Shown: positions 1-6,368, counted from the stretch's first letter. The stretch is DNA of 13,905 bases from an uncultured Collinsella sp. (GCA_902474645.1 CABRWN010000037.1:1-13905), one strand, 5' to 3'. The notes: generated by a model not told the origin, from the sequence alone. A program made the numbers and translations.

Positions 1-1
1 G

Positions 2-46
2 CCCACTCCCGACCCCTCGCCCACGCCTGACGATACGGTCGGCTAG
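2..46 (+). CDS. C-terminal end of a plus-strand gene with a Pro/Thr/Asp-rich tail (5' truncated by window edge)
   Basis: Reading from base 2, the frame is open from the window edge and gives PTPDPSPTPDDTVG followed by TAG at 44-46. The alternating Pro-Thr/Asp composition resembles the flexible tails or linkers of secreted or surface proteins, but 14 residues identify no family. Support for a real plus-strand gene comes from the strong plus-strand terminator that begins 25 bases after the stop. The gene would be convergent with argR. Another frame could be the coding one, so this is a tentative call. Confidence 0.4.
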   Translation, partial: PTPDPSPTPDDTVG

Positions 47-70
47 AAATTCATCCAGCCATAAGCAACA

Positions 71-111
71 AGGCCCCCGAGCAGCTAATTAAACTGCTCG
101 GGGGCCTTTTT
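71..111 (+). terminator. Strong Rho-independent terminator, plus strand
   Basis: The arms AGGCCCCCGAGCAG (71-84) and CTGCTCGGGGGCCT (94-107) pair perfectly over 14 bp around a 9-base A/T-rich loop, and the stem runs straight into a T5 tract (107-111). It fits the end of the plus-strand gene whose stop is at 44-46. On the minus strand the hairpin is followed only by TTGTTGC, so it could be a weak back-up terminator for argR. Confidence 0.88.
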
Positions 112-152
112 AGTTTAAAGCAACCTGATGGGCGATCTTTATACCGGCAGAC

Positions 153-185
153 AAAAAGGGGGTACCGACCAACGTCGATACCCCT
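153..185 (-). terminator. Rho-independent terminator of argR
   Basis: On the minus strand GGGGTATCGAC (184-174), loop GTTG, GTCGGTACCCC (169-159) forms an 11-bp stem with one G-U pair, followed by C then T5 (157-153). It lies about 50 bases after the argR stop and faces the plus-strand terminator at 71-111, so the convergent transcripts each have their own terminator. Confidence 0.8.
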
Positions 186-235
186 TACAAGCCACTATGT
201 CAGCGCGCACAGTGCCGAGCGCACGACCCGCACGC

Positions 236-670
236 CTACTTGCGAGAATTGCTCAGCTTATTGATCAGCGCTTCAAGACGCTCGCCGTCCTCGGCCGTCT
301 GGGCAATAACCAAAATCGTATCGTTGCCGGCAAGCGAGCCAAGCACATCGGGCAGCTCTGCCGCATCAACAGCGGCGGCGCCGGAAGCCGTACCAGGCTG
401 AGCCTTGATCATAACCAGATTATCGGTGCGCAAAACGCCCGTTACGAGCTCGGAAACCATACGCTGCAGGTGCAGGTCCTCTGCCAGAACATAGATGCCC
501 TCAGGGAGCTTACGCAGCCCCATATCGGCAATATCGCGAGAGACAGTCGCCTGCGTGCAATCAAAGCCCATAGCGCGGAGCTCATCGACCAGCACGCGCT
601 GCGTGCGGACGTCCTTATTGCGCACAATATCTCTAATGGCATCCTGGCGCCCATTGCGTTTTTTAGCCAT
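236..670 (-). CDS. argR: Arginine repressor ArgR
   Basis: This is an arginine-responsive repressor/activator of arginine synthesis and catabolism genes, acting as a hexamer in the family. The 144-residue product has an N-terminal winged helix-turn-helix (about residues 8-60, with the hallmark TQATVSRDI at 39-47) and a C-terminal oligomerisation and arginine-binding domain (about 75-140, with PGTA and the GNDTI segment at 115-119). I chose ATG at 670, giving MAKKRNGRQ, because GAGAGGG lies 5 bases upstream and the length matches the family; an in-frame ATG at 703 would add 11 unlikely residues. The usual GDDT arginine-binding motif reads GNDT here. No arginine biosynthesis genes are adjacent: it follows a glycosyltransferase gene by 132 bases and is the last gene before a terminator. 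The upstream palindromes may be its operators. Confidence 0.95.
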   Translation of the reverse strand: MAKKRNGRQDAIRDIVRNKDVRTQRVLVDELRAMGFDCTQATVSRDIADMGLRKLPEGIYVLAEDLHLQRMVSELVTGVLRTDNLVMIKAQPGTASGAAAVDAAELPDVLGSLAGNDTILVIAQTAEDGERLEALINKLSNSRK

Positions 671-703
671 ACAAACCCTCTCTCCAAAAGATGGCGGAGA
701 CAA

Positions 704-718
704 TCAATCAGTGATTGA
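704..718. promoter_or_regulatory. 15-bp palindrome in the argR leader
   Basis: TCAATCA-G-TGATTGA is a perfect inverted repeat with 7-bp arms around one central base, centred 41 bases upstream of the argR start. It could bind a dimeric regulator. It does not match the ArgR box consensus (TGAAT...ATTCA) well, so the binding protein is unknown. Confidence 0.4.
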
Positions 719-720
719 AT

Positions 721-750
721 AGTTTAACGCTATTTGAAGGCTTTTGTGTA
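721..750 (-). promoter_or_regulatory. Weak candidate argR promoter
   Basis: On the minus strand TACACA (750-745) and TAAACT (726-721) are separated by 18 bases, each matching 4 of 6 consensus positions. This would start transcription about 40 bases before the argR ATG. A second -10-like hexamer, TAGAAT (776-771), lies between the TTTCGAAA boxes but lacks a -35. Neither is strong. Confidence 0.25.
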
Positions 751-760
751 TAAGAACGCG

Positions 761-794
761 TTTCGAAACAATTCTATGCAAATTTGTTTCGAAA
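761..794. promoter_or_regulatory. Operator-like inverted repeat upstream of argR
   Basis: TTTCGAAACAA (761-771) and TTGTTTCGAAA (784-794) are exact reverse complements over 11 bp with a 12-base spacer. Each half also contains the self-complementary octamer TTTCGAAA, so two palindromic sites lie 26 bp apart centre to centre. A TAGAAT hexamer on the minus strand sits between them. There is no U tract, which argues against a terminator for the preceding glycosyltransferase gene. I infer binding sites for a dimeric or tetrameric regulator of argR. Confidence 0.5.
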
Positions 795-802
795 TGAGCC
801 GT

Positions 803-1843
803 TTAGGCGGTTTTTGCGCCCGTCCGGTTAAGAAAAGCTGCCAGATGCGTACACATCACGCAGCGCGCGGGCTTGGCGCTGGCGATCGGCCCAAACAACA
901 GACCGAGTCCCCGATGGTTATCCTTGAGCGCGGCGACCATCTGACGGGTTCGAGGCGCCTCGAGCATATCACGCATGCGGGCGGAACGCTCGATTGACGA
1001 CACCCCATGCGGGCTCAGACACAAATTCTCGATGCAGGCGACTAGTCCGGCAAAGTAGAACTTCTGGCTTGCCAGCTTAAGCCGACCACCGCTATCTGCT
1101 TCCGAGAGTGAGTCCGCAAGCTCGTCGAGCGCTCGGGCATCATCGGATACCTTGGCATACATGGTGGGATCAAAGGCATCTGTAAGCTTAGGTGCCGCCG
1201 CGTGGAAACAAGCATCGCCGCAGCCGGACACGCATCGTGCCTGCGAAAGCGCGCATGCCATAAACCCAACTGTGCGAAACGCCTTGTCGCACAAAAGGCA
1301 TGCCTCAAACAGCGAGCGGCTGTACATCACGCCAGAGGTCTGAACGACAAGGCCGCCTAAAATCAACTGAGGCAGCCCGGCCACCATCGAAGATTTGCCA
1401 TCAATGGAAATATGAGCAGCATCCAAGACGCGCGAATGACGCTCGCGATGCGCATCGTATCGATCGAGCGACACCGAGGGGAGCACAATGTCTGCCGCAG
1501 TATCGCACGCGATATCGACCATCTTGGAAAGGGACTGCGGAGCAAACCACTCATCGGCGTTCATAGCGATGATTTGAGAGCCACGCGAGGCAGCAAAACC
1601 GGCACGAAGGCAAGCACCGCGCTTCGCGTCCTCGACGTCAATCAAATCAATATGGATGTCCCTGTCGGCAGCAACTTGAAGCGAATGGCGCACACCGGGC
1701 GCAGCATCGCGGCAGACAACGACAATCTGCAAATCGTAGAGGTCTTGGTTCTGGATACTCTCGAGCGCACGCATCGCATAGCTGGACGAACCTTCTACCA
1801 CAAGGATCACCGAAAGTCGCGGATGCGAGCCACGTCGAACCAA
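803..1843 (-). CDS. Divergent family-2-like glycosyltransferase
   Basis: The 346-residue product starts like a GT-A fold glycosyltransferase of family 2: a first beta strand (LSVILVVEG, 10-18), then ALESIQNQDLYDLQIVVV (26-43) equivalent to the usual 'leSi..Qt..d.EiivvDdgS', and an acidic NADEW (95-99) where the DxD metal/nucleotide-sugar motif sits. The normal DDGS is replaced by CRDAAPG, so the donor site is atypical. The second half (about 200-346) is Cys-rich and not recognised. There is no signal peptide or membrane segment, suggesting a cytosolic enzyme, perhaps for cell-envelope glycans; donor and acceptor cannot be told. The start is TTG, supported by GGGAGG 9 bases upstream; no in-frame ATG lies between the upstream stop and this codon. 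It sits between truA and argR on the same strand, with gaps of 161 and 132 bases. Confidence 0.72.
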   Translation of the reverse strand: MVRRGSHPRLSVILVVEGSSSYAMRALESIQNQDLYDLQIVVVCRDAAPGVRHSLQVAADRDIHIDLIDVEDAKRGACLRAGFAASRGSQIIAMNADEWFAPQSLSKMVDIACDTAADIVLPSVSLDRYDAHRERHSRVLDAAHISIDGKSSMVAGLPQLILGGLVVQTSGVMYSRSLFEACLLCDKAFRTVGFMACALSQARCVSGCGDACFHAAAPKLTDAFDPTMYAKVSDDARALDELADSLSEADSGGRLKLASQKFYFAGLVACIENLCLSPHGVSSIERSARMRDMLEAPRTRQMVAALKDNHRGLGLLFGPIASAKPARCVMCTHLAAFLNRTGAKTA

Positions 1844-1977
1844 GTTATCCGTCCTCCCGACAGCAATGAATCAAATCGTGGTTCATGGTACACCCCAGCA
1901 ATAAAAGCAATGAGACACCGGTTGTATTGCACGCCAAGAACAGATGTTGCACACGCGCAGCCCACAGATGACAGGTG

Positions 1978-1996
1978 TCGACGCACGACGCGTCGA
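1978..1996. repeat. Short inverted repeat just downstream of truA
   Basis: TCGACGC-ACGAC-GCGTCGA is a perfect 7-bp stem with a 5-base loop, 9 bases after the truA stop. No U tract follows on the minus strand, so it is at most a weak or Rho-assisted 3' end or a transcript-stabilising hairpin. I saw no convincing promoter for the glycosyltransferase in the rest of 1844-2004. Confidence 0.4.
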
Positions 1997-2004
1997 GCCC
2001 TCCC

Positions 2005-2829
2005 CTAGTCGAGCACGACAAGCTCGGCGGGATCGTAATCCACGCCCATAAACGTAAGGCCACAGGCAGGAGCCGTGGGGCCCGCAGCGGTACGGTCGCA
2101 AGCATCGATGACCTCACGCATCCACTCGGGTTCACGGCGATGCATGCCAATCTCGACAAGCGTGCCCACGATCGTGCGAACCATCGAATGCAGAAACGCA
2201 TTGCCCTCGATGGTGAACGTCAGGATGTCCTCGCCAAACGCAACCTCATGGCCAAACTCGGCACGCATCACGCAACGATGCGTGGGCTTGCCAACGGCCG
2301 AGGCAACCTTGCAAAAGCTTTTAAAGTCCTGCTCGCCCAAAAGCGCAGGGCAGGCGGCCGCCATCGCATCGACGTCGAGGGGATAGCGATGCCACCACAC
2401 AGCACCGCGTGACAGCACGGGCCGCGCATCACGATCGGCAATGCGATAGGTGTAAGTGCGAGAGCGCGCGTCAAAGCGCGCAGAAAAGCCCTTACGAGCC
2501 TTGTAGACCTCGTTGATGGCGATATCTTTGGGCAGCAGGGCATCCATAGCCCGCAGCCACCTACGGCGCGTACACGCGAGCTCAGCGTCCGTTACAGGCA
2601 CGCTGATGTACTGAGCCACGGCATGTACGCCGGCATCGGTACGTCCCGCGCACGTCAAATCGATCGGGCGGCGAAGCAGCGTCTCGATGGCTCGACGTAG
2701 CTCACCCGCAACCGTCGTCTGTCCCGGCTGCTCGGCAAATCCGCTATACGACGAGCCATCATAGGCCACGCGGAAAACGAGCGTGGCGTCAAGCTCGGAA
2801 ATCGAATTGAAATCAGACGGCGCAGTCAT
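2005..2829 (-). CDS. truA: tRNA pseudouridine(38-40) synthase TruA
   Basis: It isomerises uridine to pseudouridine at positions 38, 39 and 40 of the tRNA anticodon stem-loop, in the cytosol. The 274-residue product has the family N-terminal strand with YDGSSYSGF (about 23-31), the catalytic motif GRTDAGVHA with nucleophile Asp65, and the C-terminal motif around HSMVRTIVG that closes the active site. ATG at 2829 was chosen because GGAG lies 5 bases upstream; an upstream TTG would add 5 residues without a better ribosome site. truA follows rplQ as in many bacteria, but a strong terminator lies between them, so it is either expressed by read-through or from a promoter I cannot see. Confidence 0.96.
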   Translation of the reverse strand: MTAPSDFNSISELDATLVFRVAYDGSSYSGFAEQPGQTTVAGELRRAIETLLRRPIDLTCAGRTDAGVHAVAQYISVPVTDAELACTRRRWLRAMDALLPKDIAINEVYKARKGFSARFDARSRTYTYRIADRDARPVLSRGAVWWHRYPLDVDAMAAACPALLGEQDFKSFCKVASAVGKPTHRCVMRAEFGHEVAFGEDILTFTIEGNAFLHSMVRTIVGTLVEIGMHRREPEWMREVIDACDRTAAGPTAPACGLTFMGVDYDPAELVVLD

Positions 2830-2864
2830 GGGCGCTCCCAACAAACAAGTAACGGTATCGCGAC

Positions 2865-2895
2865 AAAAAAAGAGGGGTACGCGAACGTACCCCTC
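2865..2895 (-). terminator. Rho-independent terminator of the ribosomal operon, after rplQ
   Basis: On the minus strand GAGGGGTACG (2895-2886), loop TTCG, CGTACCCCTC (2881-2872) forms a perfect 10-bp stem with a stable UUCG-type tetraloop, followed by T7 (2871-2865). It starts 26 bases after the rplQ stop and ends only 35 bases before the truA start, marking the end of the rplE-to-rplQ transcription unit. Confidence 0.92.
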
Positions 2896-2921
2896 GAATA
2901 TAGCCTATGCAGACGGAATGT

Positions 2922-3389
2922 CTACTCAGCGGTCTCCTCAGCAGGAGCCTCCTCGACAGCCTCGACCTTCTTGGGAGCAGCGGCCTTCTTGGGGGCCGGA
3001 GCAGCCTTCTTGGCCTTAGGCGTGCAAGGCTCGGTGACGAGCTCCATGATAACGATGGGAGCGTTGTCGCCCTTGCGGTTACCGAGCTTCATGATGCGGG
3101 TGTAACCGCCGTTGCGGTCCTGCCACATGCCCTGAGCAGCCTTGTCGAAGATCTCGGCAACGAGCTGCTTATCGCCGAGCTTGGCGATAGCCAGACGACG
3201 AGAGTGCAGGTCGCCCTTCTTGGCCCAAGTGATGATCGGGTCGACGACCGAACGCAGCGCCTTAGCGCGGGTCTCGGTGGTCTTGATGCGGTCGTTCTCG
3301 AAGAGGGCCTTAGCAAGGCTCTTCTTCATGGCCTTGGTGTGGCTCGCATCGGTGCCGAGCTTCAGGCCCTTCTTAACGTTGTGACGCAT
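2922..3389 (-). CDS. rplQ: 50S ribosomal protein L17 with charged C-terminal extension
   Basis: L17 is a large-subunit protein near the peptide exit tunnel. The conserved core (residues 1-120) begins MRHNVKKGLKLGTDASHTKAM and includes the TTETRAKALR segment at 38-47 that contacts 23S rRNA. Residues 121-155 are a low-complexity tail of Ala, Lys and Pro turning into Glu/Ala at the very end, absent from the roughly 120-residue standard form. Its ATG has GAGGAG 10 bases upstream. It lies 30 bases after rpoA, the usual end of the alpha operon, and is followed by a strong terminator. Confidence 0.97.
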   Translation of the reverse strand: MRHNVKKGLKLGTDASHTKAMKKSLAKALFENDRIKTTETRAKALRSVVDPIITWAKKGDLHSRRLAIAKLGDKQLVAEIFDKAAQGMWQDRNGGYTRIMKLGNRKGDNAPIVIMELVTEPCTPKAKKAAPAPKKAAAPKKVEAVEEAPAEETAE

Positions 3390-3419
3390 GGTCTAGTTTC
3401 TCCTCAAATATGCGAAGCA

Positions 3420-4361
3420 TTAAGCCTTCAGGCTCAGGCCCATGGACTCAAGCTTGTCCTTCACTTCCTCGATCGACTTAACACCGAAGTTACGGATGTT
3501 GAGCAGATCGTTCTCCGAGAACTCAACGAGCTGACGGACCGAGTGAATGCTGGCGCGCTTAAGGCAGTTGTAGGAACGGACGGAAAGGTCCAGATCCTCG
3601 ATCTGCTTGTCCAGCTCGGCGTTGTCGTTGGTGACCTCGGGAGCGAAGATCGAAGCCTCCTCCTCGACCTCGGGGGTCTCGGCAAGGTTCATAAAGGCGG
3701 CCATATGCTGGTTGATGATATTGGCAGCCTGGACCACGGCGTCGCGCGGGGCGATGGAGCCGTTGGTCTCGATCTCGAGGACAAGGCGGTCGTAGTCGGT
3801 GTGCTGACCGACACGGCAAGCCTCAACGAGCTTGGCGCAACGGGAAACCGGCGAGTACAGCGAGTCGACGTGGATCACACCGATGGGATCGTTGTCGCGC
3901 TTGTTGGCCTCGCCAGAAACATAGCCGCGGCCATAGCCGATGCGCATGCTCATGGTGAGATGGCCACCCTCGGTGAGCGTAGCGATGTGCTGCTCGGGGT
4001 TGACCAGCTCAAACTCGGACGGAATAAAGAAGTCCGCACCGGTGACCTCGCAGGGGCCGTCAACCGAGATGGTGGCGGTCGCCTCGTCGGTCGTGCCGAG
4101 AGCCCTGAAGACAAGACCCTTGACATTCAGGACGATGTCGGTGACATCCTCGACCATGTTAGGGATGGTCATGAACTCGTGCTGCGCACCATCGATCTGA
4201 ATAGCCTCGACAGCGGCACCCTCGAGCGAGGACAGAAGAACGCGACGAAGGGAGTTACCCAGCGTATCGCCGTAACCACGCTCGAGCGGCTCGACGGAGA
4301 CACGAGCAGACGTCTCGTTGATCTCTTCGACCTGAACCTGAGGCCTAATGAATTCTGACAT
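3420..4361 (-). CDS. rpoA: DNA-directed RNA polymerase subunit alpha
   Basis: This is the assembly scaffold of RNA polymerase and the contact point for UP elements and many activators. The 313-residue product has an N-terminal dimerisation domain (about 1-230, with GYGDTLGNSLRRVLLSS at 29-45), an acidic linker (about 230-250) and the C-terminal DNA-binding domain (about 255-313). The DNA-contacting residues of the C-terminal domain are present: VRSYNCLK at 261-268 (R262 and N265 matching E. coli R265 and N268) and NFGVKS at 291-296. ATG at 4361 has GGAGGT 5 bases upstream. It lies between rpsD (32-base gap) and rplQ, the standard alpha-operon position, so polymerase and ribosome synthesis share a transcript. 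Confidence 0.98.
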   Translation of the reverse strand: MSEFIRPQVQVEEINETSARVSVEPLERGYGDTLGNSLRRVLLSSLEGAAVEAIQIDGAQHEFMTIPNMVEDVTDIVLNVKGLVFRALGTTDEATATISVDGPCEVTGADFFIPSEFELVNPEQHIATLTEGGHLTMSMRIGYGRGYVSGEANKRDNDPIGVIHVDSLYSPVSRCAKLVEACRVGQHTDYDRLVLEIETNGSIAPRDAVVQAANIINQHMAAFMNLAETPEVEEEASIFAPEVTNDNAELDKQIEDLDLSVRSYNCLKRASIHSVRQLVEFSENDLLNIRNFGVKSIEEVKDKLESMGLSLKA

Positions 4362-4393
4362 GTATTACCTCCAGCCTCAGCAGCCCGGATGGA

Positions 4394-4990
4394 CTACTTA
4401 GAGTAGAGCTCGACGATGAGCTGCTCGTTGATATCACCGCTGATCTGCTCACGCGTCGGCAGAGCGAGCACGTTACCAGACAGCTTCTCGATATCGACCT
4501 CGAGCCAGCCAGGGACCTCAAAGCGCTCGGAGGAAATCAGGGCCTCCTTGATGGGGAGGAGGTCACGGAACTTCTCGCCGACAGCGACGACGTCGCCGGC
4601 CTTGACGCGGTAGGACGGGATGTCCACGCGCTTGCCGTTCACGGTGAAGTGACCGTGACGGACGGACTGACGAGCCTCTTTGCGGGTGCGGGCGAAGCCA
4701 AGACGGAAGACGACGTTGTCGAGGCGAGACTCAAGGATGATCATGAGGTTCTCACCGGTGACGCCGTTCATCTTGCGGGCCTTGTTGAAGTAGCCGTGGA
4801 ACTGCTTCTCCAGAACGCCATAGATGAACTTGACCTTCTGCTTCTCGCGCAGCTGCATGCCGTACTCAGATTCCTTGCGACGGCGCTTGGGCTGACGGAT
4901 AGATTCCTTCTTGCTGCTGTAACCGAGCTCAGCGGGATCGATCCCGAGCTGACGGCAGCGCTTAAGAACAGGAGTCCTGTCGATTGCCAT
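4394..4990 (-). CDS. rpsD: 30S ribosomal protein S4 (zinc-free form)
   Basis: S4 is a primary 16S rRNA binder that nucleates 30S assembly and helps form the mRNA entry site. The 198-residue product has the N-terminal domain ending in SEYGMQLREKQK (about 41-52) and a central S4 RNA-binding domain (about 89-150, with RLDNVVFRLGFARTRKEARQ). It has a single cysteine (C12), so it is the form without the N-terminal Cys4 zinc site. ATG at 4990 has AAAGGA 10 bases upstream. In E. coli S4 represses the alpha operon and in Bacillus its own gene; I see no clear S4 target fold in the 19-base gap to rpsK. Confidence 0.97.
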   Translation of the reverse strand: MAIDRTPVLKRCRQLGIDPAELGYSSKKESIRQPKRRRKESEYGMQLREKQKVKFIYGVLEKQFHGYFNKARKMNGVTGENLMIILESRLDNVVFRLGFARTRKEARQSVRHGHFTVNGKRVDIPSYRVKAGDVVAVGEKFRDLLPIKEALISSERFEVPGWLEVDIEKLSGNVLALPTREQISGDINEQLIVELYSK

Positions 4991-5009
4991 ATTGATACGA
5001 TCCTTTCAG

Positions 5010-5414
5010 TTACACGCGGCGACGCTTCTTGGGGCGGCAGCCGTTGTGCGGAATGGGGGTCTTGTCCTGGATGCTCGAGACCTCGAGGCCAGCAGCCTGG
5101 AGGGAGCGGATGGCGGTCTCACGACCGGAGCCGGGGCCCTTGACGAAGACGGAAACCTTCTTCATACCGTGCTCCATGGCCTGCTTGGCAGCAGCCTCGG
5201 CAGCCATCTGGGCAGCGAACGGCGTGGACTTACGGGAGCCCTTGAAGCCCACCTGGCCAGCCGACTTCCAGGAAATGACGTTGCCCTGGGGATCGGTGAT
5301 CGAAACGATCGTGTTGTTGAACGTAGAACGAATGTGAGCCTGGCCCACGGAAATGTTCTTACGGTCCGCGCGCTTCAGACGGGCAGCGCGAACGTTCTTC
5401 TTAGCAGTAGCCAT
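5010..5414 (-). CDS. rpsK: 30S ribosomal protein S11
   Basis: S11 lies on the 30S platform and shapes the path of mRNA near the E site. The 134-residue product shows the family core (HIRSTFNNTIVSITDPQGNV, about 27-46), the KGPGSGRETAIRSL loop (about 92-105) and the typical basic end PHNGCRPKKRRRV. ATG at 5414 has AAGGAG 10 bases upstream. It is 14 bases from rpsM and 19 from rpsD, in alpha-operon order. Confidence 0.97.
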   Translation of the reverse strand: MATAKKNVRAARLKRADRKNISVGQAHIRSTFNNTIVSITDPQGNVISWKSAGQVGFKGSRKSTPFAAQMAAEAAAKQAMEHGMKKVSVFVKGPGSGRETAIRSLQAAGLEVSSIQDKTPIPHNGCRPKKRRRV

Positions 5415-5428
5415 CTATCTAGCGCTCC

Positions 5429-5803
5429 TTATTTCTTCTTCTTAGCACCGATCTGACGCTTCGGGCCCTTGCGGGTACGAGCGTTAGTGTGGGTGCGCTG
5501 GCCGCGGACCGGGAGGCCCTTGCGGTGACGAAGGCCGCGGTTGCAGCCGATGTCCATAAGGCGCTTGACGTTCTGGTTGCGCTCACGGCGGAGGTCGCCC
5601 TCAACCATGATCTGGTTCTTATCGATATAATCGCGGATGGCGTTAACCTCATCCTCGGTGAGGTCCTTAACGCGCGTATCCACGTTAACGTTGCACTCGA
5701 CGCAAATCTTCGTCGCAGTGGTGCGGCCGATGCCGTAAATGTAGGTCAGACCGATCTCAACGCGCTTCTCACGCGGGAGGTCGACACCATTAATACGGGC
5801 CAA
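5429..5803 (-). CDS. rpsM: 30S ribosomal protein S13
   Basis: S13 sits in the 30S head, contacts the P-site tRNA through its basic tail and forms bridges to the 50S subunit. The 124-residue product begins ARINGVDLPREKRVEIGLTY, has the helix-hairpin segment GIGRTTATKIC (about 25-35) and ends in the conserved GLPVRGQRTHTNARTRKG followed by a KKKK tail. The start codon is TTG at 5803, giving the exact family N-terminus, with AGGAG 6 bases upstream. It is 14 bases after rpmJ. Confidence 0.97.
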   Translation of the reverse strand: MARINGVDLPREKRVEIGLTYIYGIGRTTATKICVECNVNVDTRVKDLTEDEVNAIRDYIDKNQIMVEGDLRRERNQNVKRLMDIGCNRGLRHRKGLPVRGQRTHTNARTRKGPKRQIGAKKKK

Positions 5804-5817
5804 CGTAGTCTCCTCTC

Positions 5818-5931
5818 TTAACCCTGACGCTGCTTATGACGGGGGTTCTCGCAAATGACGAGGACCTTGCCATGGCGCCTAATGATTTTGCACTTATCGC
5901 ACATCTTCTTGACCGAAGGACGTACCTTCAT
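5818..5931 (-). CDS. rpmJ: 50S ribosomal protein L36 (zinc-binding form)
   Basis: This 37-residue protein reads MKVRPSVKKMCDKCKIIRRH and continues to CENPRHKQRQG. The zinc ligands C11, C14, C27 and H32 are all present, so this is the zinc-dependent L36 that packs against 23S rRNA near the peptidyl transferase region. ATG at 5931 has AAGGA 6 bases upstream and TAA at 5818-5820 ends the gene 14 bases before rpsM. The infA-rpmJ-rpsM order is standard. Confidence 0.96.
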   Translation of the reverse strand: MKVRPSVKKMCDKCKIIRRHGKVLVICENPRHKQRQG

Positions 5932-6023
5932 CGTTCTTCCTTTCGGTAGCGCTCAAACTACTTCCCTACTATCTACTCGCCCAGCCGCAGGCGTTTAAAA
6001 CTATGGCTGGTCTTCACACACAA

Positions 6024-6057
6024 TCCGACCGTAGGTTGAGCTAAGCCTGCAGTCGGA
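6024..6057 (-). other. Stem-loop in the infA-rpmJ intergenic region
   Basis: Near-complementary arms (6024-6035 and 6046-6057, core CCGACCGTAGG / CCTGCAGTCGG) pair over 12 positions, with one G-U and one mismatch on the minus-strand RNA, around a 10-base loop. The following sequence is ATTGTGTG, not a U tract, so it is not a simple terminator. It lies in a 150-base gap, long for this operon, which could hold a leader or internal promoter for rpmJ and the alpha genes. Confidence 0.4.
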
Positions 6058-6081
6058 AATGGAGTGCGTGTATGCGTGCCG

Positions 6082-6300
6082 CTATTTGTAGCGATAGGTG
6101 ATGCGGCCGCGGGTCAGGTCGTACGGGGAAAGCTCCACGACAACCCTGTCACCGGGGAGAATACGGATGTAATTCATTCGGATCTTGCCAGAAATGTTGC
6201 ACAGAACCGAATGACCGTTCTCGAGCTCAACCTTAAACATGGCGTTGGGCAGCGGCTCTTTTACCGTACCCTCGAGCTCAATTGCGTCTTCCTTCTTCAC
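6082..6300 (-). CDS. infA: Translation initiation factor IF-1
   Basis: IF-1 binds the ribosomal A site and supports initiation with IF-2 and IF-3. The product is a single OB-fold/S1 domain with the family blocks KKEDAIELEGTV, LPNAMFKVELENGH, ISGKIRMNYIRILPGD and the end YDLTRGRITYRYK. I set the start at GTG 6300, which gives exactly 72 residues, the family length, and aligns with E. coli MAKEDNIEMQ. An in-frame TTG at 6306 would add two residues and lies closer to the weak AGAGAAAG ribosome site, so it stays possible; the nearby ATG at 6310 is out of frame. Gaps of 104 bases to map and 150 to rpmJ are larger than most here. Confidence 0.96.
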   Translation of the reverse strand: MKKEDAIELEGTVKEPLPNAMFKVELENGHSVLCNISGKIRMNYIRILPGDRVVVELSPYDLTRGRITYRYK

Positions 6301-6339
6301 AAGCAATCATCTTTCTCTAGAAAACGACAGCGATTGAGT

Positions 6340-6368
6340 ATTCTACAACACGTATGCACGCATCGTAA
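6340..6368 (-). promoter_or_regulatory. Possible internal promoter for infA-rpmJ-alpha genes
   Basis: On the minus strand TTACGA (6368-6363) and TAGAAT (6345-6340) are separated by 17 bases. The -10 matches 5 of 6 positions, the -35 only 3 of 6. It lies in the 104-base map-infA gap and would start transcription about 30 bases before infA, making the infA-to-rplQ group partly independent of the spc promoter. Confidence 0.33.

Noticed and set aside
442..687. Alternative minus-strand frame inside argR
   Set aside because: Overlaps the clear ArgR frame and shows no family motifs.
761..794. LexA (SOS) box
   Set aside because: Actinobacterial LexA sites need TCGAAC and GTTCGA about 4 bases apart; here the halves are TTTCGAAAC and GTTTCGAAA with a 12-base or longer gap.
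2907..4358. 483-codon plus-strand open frame opposite rplQ and rpoA
   Set aside because: It is exactly antisense to two certain genes, spans their junction, and its Leu/Val/Asp-rich translation is what the codon bias of the minus strand produces. No ribosome site.
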